From Dallia pectoralis (taxonomy: Eukaryota; Chordata; Actinopteri; Esociformes; Umbridae): a stretch of 64,000 nt of DNA. Within the stretch, counting starts at the first letter, position 1. Every line of letters begins with the position of its first letter. Where the stretch lies: assembly GCA_029465975.1 (NCBI GenBank), contig CM055758.1, positions 9,574,615 through 9,638,614 on the forward strand. Reading direction: 5' to 3'. The translations under genes and the position numbers were made by a program. Under the pieces are notes generated by a model. It was not told where the DNA came from. It was given only the letters and a program-made list of their open reading frames with translations, and made no database searches. This document shows, in pieces, positions 59,229 through 64,000 of the stretch.

Positions 59229-59521
59229 GGACCACCAGCACCAACACACTAGAATATGAATAACGGCCAACAGTAATTCATTAATCTGTTACAGTCACTG
59301 ACGTAAACAATGTCAGAGGGTTCAGGTTTACAAAAACATGTCAATTGACAATGGTTGTCCTTGAGAGCTCTTGAGAGTTAGTTTGTGGTGAAAAAAAGTA
59401 AATTACTTTAATGTCTTAATAGAAAAAGGGCAGTCAGCAGCCCTGTGGCTTATCACAATTATTGCATGACATTTAGTCCCTATTCCCCAGGTAGAACACA
59501 CACACACAGGCAGAATATTAC
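59229..59521 (-). other. Start of the 19.6-kb SFSWAP intron
   Basis: The donor GTAATA at 59521-59516, then a short CA run (59497-59508) and AT-rich sequence up to the 24-bp array. Confidence 0.75.
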
Positions 59522-59615
59522 CTCTGGCAATCTGATTCCTTCTTTCTGCATGAAGTAATGCTTCTTGAACTCATAATAGCTGTTGTACTGGTTCCAGGAC
59601 TGCAGAAAATCAAAC
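59522..59615 (-). CDS. SFSWAP: SFSWAP exon, end of SURP module 2
   Basis: A 94-base exon after TCACAG, completing SURP 2 with FDFLQSWNQYNSYYEFKKHY and then FMQKEGIRLPE. The aromatic FxFLxxW..YN.YYEFK pattern is the signature end of SURP folds. It leaves in phase 0 at CCAGAG before GTAATA. Downstream on the gene strand is a 19.6-kb intron that starts with a short AC tract and then a 24-bp minisatellite (59227-57478), and also holds the 16-bp, 41-bp and 40-bp arrays. Confidence 0.95.
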
Positions 59616-60022
59616 CTGTGATGCAGACAGACACATACAACCACTTGACTATATAGTAGGTTGTCCTCTATATTCAGCAAAGTGACGGGCAGAAACGCTG
59701 TGGGAGATTTCGCTTGCGGCTTACCGTGGGTCGTTCTTGGCCCGGACACTCGTCTCAAACTTGACACCGTTCCTGGCAACGTACTCAGCCAGCTTGTCAA
59801 TAACCGGTTGGATGTCAGGGGCCGGGGGGATGATGGCTGCCGTTGCCCCAGTAACTGGAGCCGACGCGGCAACTGAAGCCTTGGGTTGTGAACTGACAGG
59901 TGACCAAAAGACGATTGGAGACGGGAGAGAAAGACAGAGAGATGCCAAGCATTATATGTTGTGGTTAAATAAGTAGTATAAAGATCAGGCAAACATAGAC
60001 ATGCCAATAAGTGCTCACATAC
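59616..60022 (-). other. Two short SFSWAP introns around the first SURP2 exon
   Basis: Introns 60022-59893 (130 bp) and 59724-59616 (109 bp) flank the 168-base exon. Both have GT...AG borders on the minus strand and no repeats. They contrast sharply with the 12-21 kb array-filled introns downstream. The feature span includes the exon between them. Confidence 0.85.
59725..59892 (-). CDS. SFSWAP: SFSWAP exon, first part of SURP module 2
   Basis: A 168-base exon entering in phase 2 after CTGTCAG and leaving in phase 2 before GTAAGC. It encodes an Ala/Pro-rich lead (SSQPKASVAASAPVTGATAA) and then the start of the second SURP (SWAP) domain: IQPVIDKLAEYVARNGVKFE, continuing TSVRAKNDPR. SURP modules are short helical folds that bind the SF1 branch-point protein and related partners in early spliceosomes. 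Arg CG|G is split across the 109-bp intron to the next exon. The match to vertebrate SFSWAP is nearly residue for residue as I remember it. Confidence 0.95.
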
Positions 60023-60380
60023 CTGGTTTCTGGTGTCACAGTAGCAGGTATAACAGGCGCAGGAGGAGACGGGCTTGGGATCTGGACTGGGACCTGGCTG
60101 GGAACGGAAGTTGGTGGTGGGATGATGGGAACGGTGGTTGGTGGTGGGATGATGGGAAATTTAGTCGGAGGAGCCGTGTAGATGATGCGCGTAGTTGGCT
60201 CAGGTGGGGGTGTCGTCCCTGGGGGAGGTGGGGCTCCAGAGGAAGAGGGCGGAGCCATCATGCTACCAGAGGGCAGGGAGCTGTAGTAGGCGTTTGCATC
60301 TATCCCAGGGGGAGGCGGGGCCAGGCAGTAGGTCCCGTCAGGAAGCATGCAGTACCCATAATACATCGCTGCCACGTTAG
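60023..60380 (-). CDS. SFSWAP: SFSWAP internal exon, proline-rich linker between the two SURP modules
   Basis: First visible exon of SFSWAP, a nuclear RS-related regulator of alternative splicing. Minus-strand translation includes MYYGYCMLPDGTYCLAPPPP, which I recognise from vertebrate SFSWAP, followed by a Pro/Thr-rich stretch (PPPPGTTPPPEPTT, PIIPPPTTVPIIPPPTSVP). The acceptor is AAACAG at 60386-60381. The exon starts with the last two bases of a split codon and ends ACC AG before GTATGT, so it enters in phase 1 and leaves in phase 2. The AG joins the T of the next exon to make Ser. The codon upstream of the Met-Tyr-Tyr motif is GTG and is internal, not a start. Upstream exons (first SURP) should lie beyond 64000. 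It contains a 27-bp in-frame tandem duplication. Confidence 0.93.
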
Positions 60381-60386
60381 CTGTTT

Positions 60387-61187
60387 TGAGGTCAGAGAGA
60401 ATATGATCAATGAACTACAAAATAGGTCACAGCGCAGAAACCAATTCATGCTAATACTTTAATAGCATAGATTTTTGCACACACCACTGTCAACAAGCGG
60501 GCGTGTAAGTTTGCACAGGACCAAGTAGGTCTGCGTTAATTTGCCTGTGCGGACAGTCGGTAACGATTGAGATACCACTGAAAAACTTGAATGTGTACTG
60601 TATTTACATTCCGGTCAGAGCTGATTACCAACAGGATATCTGCTTCTCTCACAGGAAAGGAAAATAAATACTAAGCACTGATACGTTGGAAGATTTGTAA
60701 TCTTTTCAGAGTCACTTACAGTTAGTAAATCATAAAATAATTTTAAGAAGCTACGATGGAAAAACCCTACAACACAGATAGTGAACGGCATGTGAACTCA
60801 ATTCAATTAATTAGTTATAAGACAAAGTCAGACCTGGGAAGAAGAGAACACAAATAAATAAACATTGCAAGCATTCACAAAGACAACAGAGGGTGGCTGG
60901 ATTTATTTTTGGTACCTTTTGAAAGGGAAGAGTTTCACACGTTTTCTGCAAATGGGCAGAGAGCACCTCAAGGGACAGCTGGTTTAAACATTTGGGGGCT
61001 CAAGGACAGAGCGTTTTTTTTGTGTCGTGGGCGGGGCTGATCGGGACCAGCTTCCCGTAGGGGCGGGATGGCCAAAAGCCCAGAAGTGCCGAAACAAAAG
61101 AATCCGGGTTGAGATGCAGGCTTTTAACGTTACCTGAAGGTATATATATATAGATTTGATACAAATTAAGAATGAGGATTATTAATA
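60387..61187. other. SFSWAP intron upstream of the proline-rich exon
   Basis: Single-copy-looking. A phase-1 exon carrying the residues expected before VAAMYY was looked for and not found, so the previous exon probably lies beyond 64000. Confidence 0.6.
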
Positions 61188-61820
61188 CTACTGTTCAAAA
61201 GTTTAAATAGAAATGTCATTGTTTCTTAAAGAGAATGATTCTTTGTGTGTTAAAGTAACATCAACTGAAGACATTGTTAATGTTGTAAATGATTATTGTA
61301 GCTGGAAGAGGCAGATATTCAATGGAGTATCTACACAGGCAAACAGAGGCCCATTATCAGTAACCATCAGTCTGGTGTTCCAATGGGACATTGTGTTTTG
61401 GCAATCCAGATTTAATTTTAAAAGGCTATCTGATCATTAGAAAACCCTTTTGGGATTGTGTTAGCTTGGATGAAAACCGTTGTGCTCTTTAAAGAAGCAA
61501 TAAAACTGTCCTTCATTAGACTGGTTCAGTATCTGGAGCATCATCGTTTGCGGGTTCCAGGTTAAACTACCAGAAACAGAAACATTTTTAGGAAACTCGT
61601 CAGTCTATTCCAGCTCGGTTAAATGAAGGCTATTTCATGTGAGAAATTGCCCAAAAATCTCGTACAACGATGTGTTCCAGATACTGAAATACTGGGCGTT
61701 GTTAATATTACAACATTAACAATGACTACACTGCATTTCTGATCAAAACAAATGACGATTTCCAATTCAAAATGTGCCTTTCTTACAAAATGTAAATGAC
61801 CCCAAACATTTGAAAGGTAG
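61188..61820 (+). mobile_element. Internally deleted Tc1-like element
   Basis: The left end CTACTGTTCAAAAGTTT and right end ACCCCAAACATTTGAAAGGTAG are the degraded inverted ends of a Tc1-like family I recognise in fish genomes. A TA precedes the left end; the right TA is mutated. Between them remains a decayed N-terminal piece of transposase (plus strand, about 61570-61690), then a deletion jumping to the right terminal repeat. About 630 bp instead of about 1.6 kb. Confidence 0.83.
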
Positions 61821-63249
61821 CATCTGGATCACCATCCACTTAATTACACCTTACTCTAAGCAAAGTTCAGGAAAAAGCATAAATTCCTCCAGTCTTTTGT
61901 TTTGCCCAAACATTAATAAAAAGATGACATTTTAAGAATTGACAGCGCGTTTAAAACAGGACATGAAAAACAACACACAATACAATTCACACAGCCTCTA
62001 AAAGAACACTTCATCCAGTATAAAAGAAAGCATATCAGTAAGTCAAGGAAAGTCATTTACAGCCGAAATAAGAATTAATTGTTGGACACAGACCACGGTG
62101 TCATGTTATGAATAGAAAATTAATGGCGTATCCATTCCTAACAGCCTGTGTTAACATTGCGAGTATTTCACCAAGCAATGGCACAAGTGTTCTTGTGAAT
62201 TTTGGTTTTATATCAACAGATTCTATTTGCAGTGGGTGCCAAGCTGACAAACTAAAGGCAAGTACACCATTTTCAGGTTCAATAATTAAGTATTAACCTG
62301 CTGAGACTAAAGACCCCTAAAAGGGTCTCCATACACAACGTAATGGATTTCTGGTGAGTGCTAGACACGGTTGCTTTGACAACCTGAACCTGTAACCACA
62401 CAGGGCTAAAGAACAGCGTTTTTCTGTCTTCCGAGGTAACTATGTGAGAAATGATCAATTGTAGCCAAAAGCGTTTTTTAAACCAATCTAACCAAATACA
62501 TATTGACTCAAAAAGCATTGCGAAATAGCCAGACCAGGACACAGAATAGTCTGGTCTCTAATATTGTCACCTCCTCCGCGGCTCGGATTTTAAATAATAT
62601 CAAGACAGACTGAGTTAACCGAATTACGGGTAGTTCTTTAATAATGTTGTTCTATTTGACATGACTAACCATCAACAACGACAGCAGGACTGGAGCATCA
62701 GAAGATGGCGGACAGAGGTGCTCGGTTCAGCGTTCTGCATGTCTCTGCCGAGGTGTGTACGAGTCCGCTGATAGGAACCCATGTATTATTAACTCGAAGA
62801 GGTATTATAATACTGTGCCGGTATGTCCCGACTTGATGGAGCGTACAGGACGGAGAGAGAGAGAGAGACAATACGGGAAGAATGAGTGAGCAAGAGGAAG
62901 AGACTGAGTGATGGTGAATATGAGGGATGTCTTGTCTGAGGGGAATGTGAGTGATATTGAATCAGCAGCCAGGAACCTAGTCGACTGTGTTATAGACCAA
63001 TCCAATACACACAAGGATGGCAACGTGGAGTAGAGCCATCAGTCAGAATAATTATATTTAATGGTTCCATACCTCCTGATGCCAGGCCAAAGAATAAAGT
63101 TCACTGACAGATGATAATCTTTTAAATTGTTGCATACAGGAAAGAGTTTATAAACACACAAATGTTGAAAGGGAAGGAGACAGGAGGCAGCAACACTGAG
63201 ATAGTCAACAACAAAGAACTGAAAGGAGCAATGCGACATTAAAGCGGGA
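61821..63249. other. Unique sequence, nothing recognised
   Basis: Single-copy-looking with a GA run near 62854-62868. A 40-codon frame at 62911-63033 was considered and not supported. Confidence 0.6.
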
Positions 63250-64000
63250 GGTGATGTTATAACAGCTGGATTATACAGGGGATCTGATGTTATAACAGCT
63301 GGAATATACAGGGGAGCCGATGTTATAACAGCTGGATTATACAGGGGAGCCGATGTTATAACAGCTGGAATATACACAGGGAGCTGATGTTATAACAGCT
63401 GGATTATACAGGGGAGCCGATGTTATAACAGCTGGATTATACACAGGGAGCTGATGTTATAACAGCTGGAATATACAGGGGAGCTGATGTTATAACAGCT
63501 GGATTATACACAGGGAGCTGATGTTATAACAGCTGGAATATACAGGGGATCTGATGTTATAACAGCTGGTATATACACAGTGAGCTGATGTTATAACAGC
63601 TGGAATATACAGGGGAGCCGATGTTATAACAGCTGGAATATACAGGGGAGCTGATGTTATAACAGCTGGAATATACAGGGGAGCCGATGTTATAACAGCT
63701 GGATTATACACAGGGAGCTGATGTTATAACAGCTGGAATATACAGGGGATCTGATGTTATAACAGCTGGAATATACACAGTGAGCTGATGTTATAACAGC
63801 TGGAATATACAGGGGATCTGATGTTATAACAGCTGGATTATACAGGGGAGCTGATGTTATAACAGCTGGATTATACAGGGGAGCTGATGTTATAACAGCT
63901 GGATTATACAGAGGAGCTGATGTTATAACAGATGGATTATACAGAGGAACTGATGTTATAACAGCTGGAATATACAGGGGAGCCGATGTTATAACAGCTG
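63250..64000. repeat. Minisatellite, 33-bp unit, about 22 copies, cut by window end
   Basis: The unit is GATGTTATAACAGCTGGAAT then ATACAGGGGAGCT. Variants ATTATA/AATATA, GGGGAGC/CACAGGGAGC/GGGGATC and GAGCTG/GAGCCG are mixed, and a few units are one base longer (CACAGGGAGC). Each unit contains AACAGCTGG, an E-box core. Minus-strand ITSAPLYIPAV frames are artefacts. Confidence 0.96.

Noticed and set aside
57478..59270. CRISPR-like appearance of short regular repeats
   Set aside because: No unique spacers between repeats, no cas genes, and clearly a vertebrate nuclear locus.
62911..63033. 40-codon plus frame MVNMRDVLSEGNVSDIES...
   Set aside because: Short, isolated, no recognised family.

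Overview
This window is vertebrate nuclear DNA from a ray-finned fish. A salmonid is most likely, judging from the Tc1-like elements, the retroelement 3' tails and the dense minisatellites; this is my recognition, not a search result. No bacterial gene, operon, CRISPR array, rRNA or tRNA was seen.

The only host gene I can support is SFSWAP (splicing factor SWAP, homologue of Drosophila suppressor-of-white-apricot), read on the minus strand across almost the whole window. Seven consecutive coding exons are visible: 60380-60023, 59892-59725, 59615-59522, 39895-39793, 38942-38703, 26493-26300 and 5469-5162. Their GT/AG borders and reading phases all agree, giving about 488 codons. They cover the proline-rich linker, the second SURP module, an acidic linker, the conserved Lys/Arg-rich helix and the start of the C-terminal RS domain. 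The 5' exons (first SURP) lie beyond 64000 and the 3' end of the RS domain lies before position 1. The 39895-39793 exon is only 103 bases and was found by reading and phase matching.

The remarkable part is the introns, especially the three large ones of about 19.6, 12.2 and 20.8 kb. About 30 different, mutually unrelated minisatellites (units of 12 to 56 bp, up to about 190 copies) occupy roughly 40% of the window by my estimate. They generate nearly all the long open frames (up to 1025 codons), which are not genes. Several touch or nearly touch exons. A 56-bp array begins inside the 5' splice site of the 5469-5162 exon and repeats that site's GTGAGT about 18 times. A CA-rich 12-bp array starts about 10 bases after the donor of the 26493-26300 exon, and a 42-bp array lies just upstream of its acceptor. 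A 20-bp array starts about 50 bases after the donor of the 38942-38703 exon.

Mobile elements: an apparently complete Tc1-like transposon with an open 337-codon DD34E transposase and nearly identical 210-bp inverted repeats (20736-22359); a hAT element with a perfect 8-bp target duplication and a broken BED-finger reading frame (34004-34829); three Tc1-like remnants (6284-6804, 47690-48045, 61188-61820); a non-autonomous DNA element (233-1036); a decayed CR1/L2/Rex-type LINE (10688-11560); and a retroelement 3' tail (35395-35474). The remaining sequence is single-copy-looking intron in which I recognise no gene.
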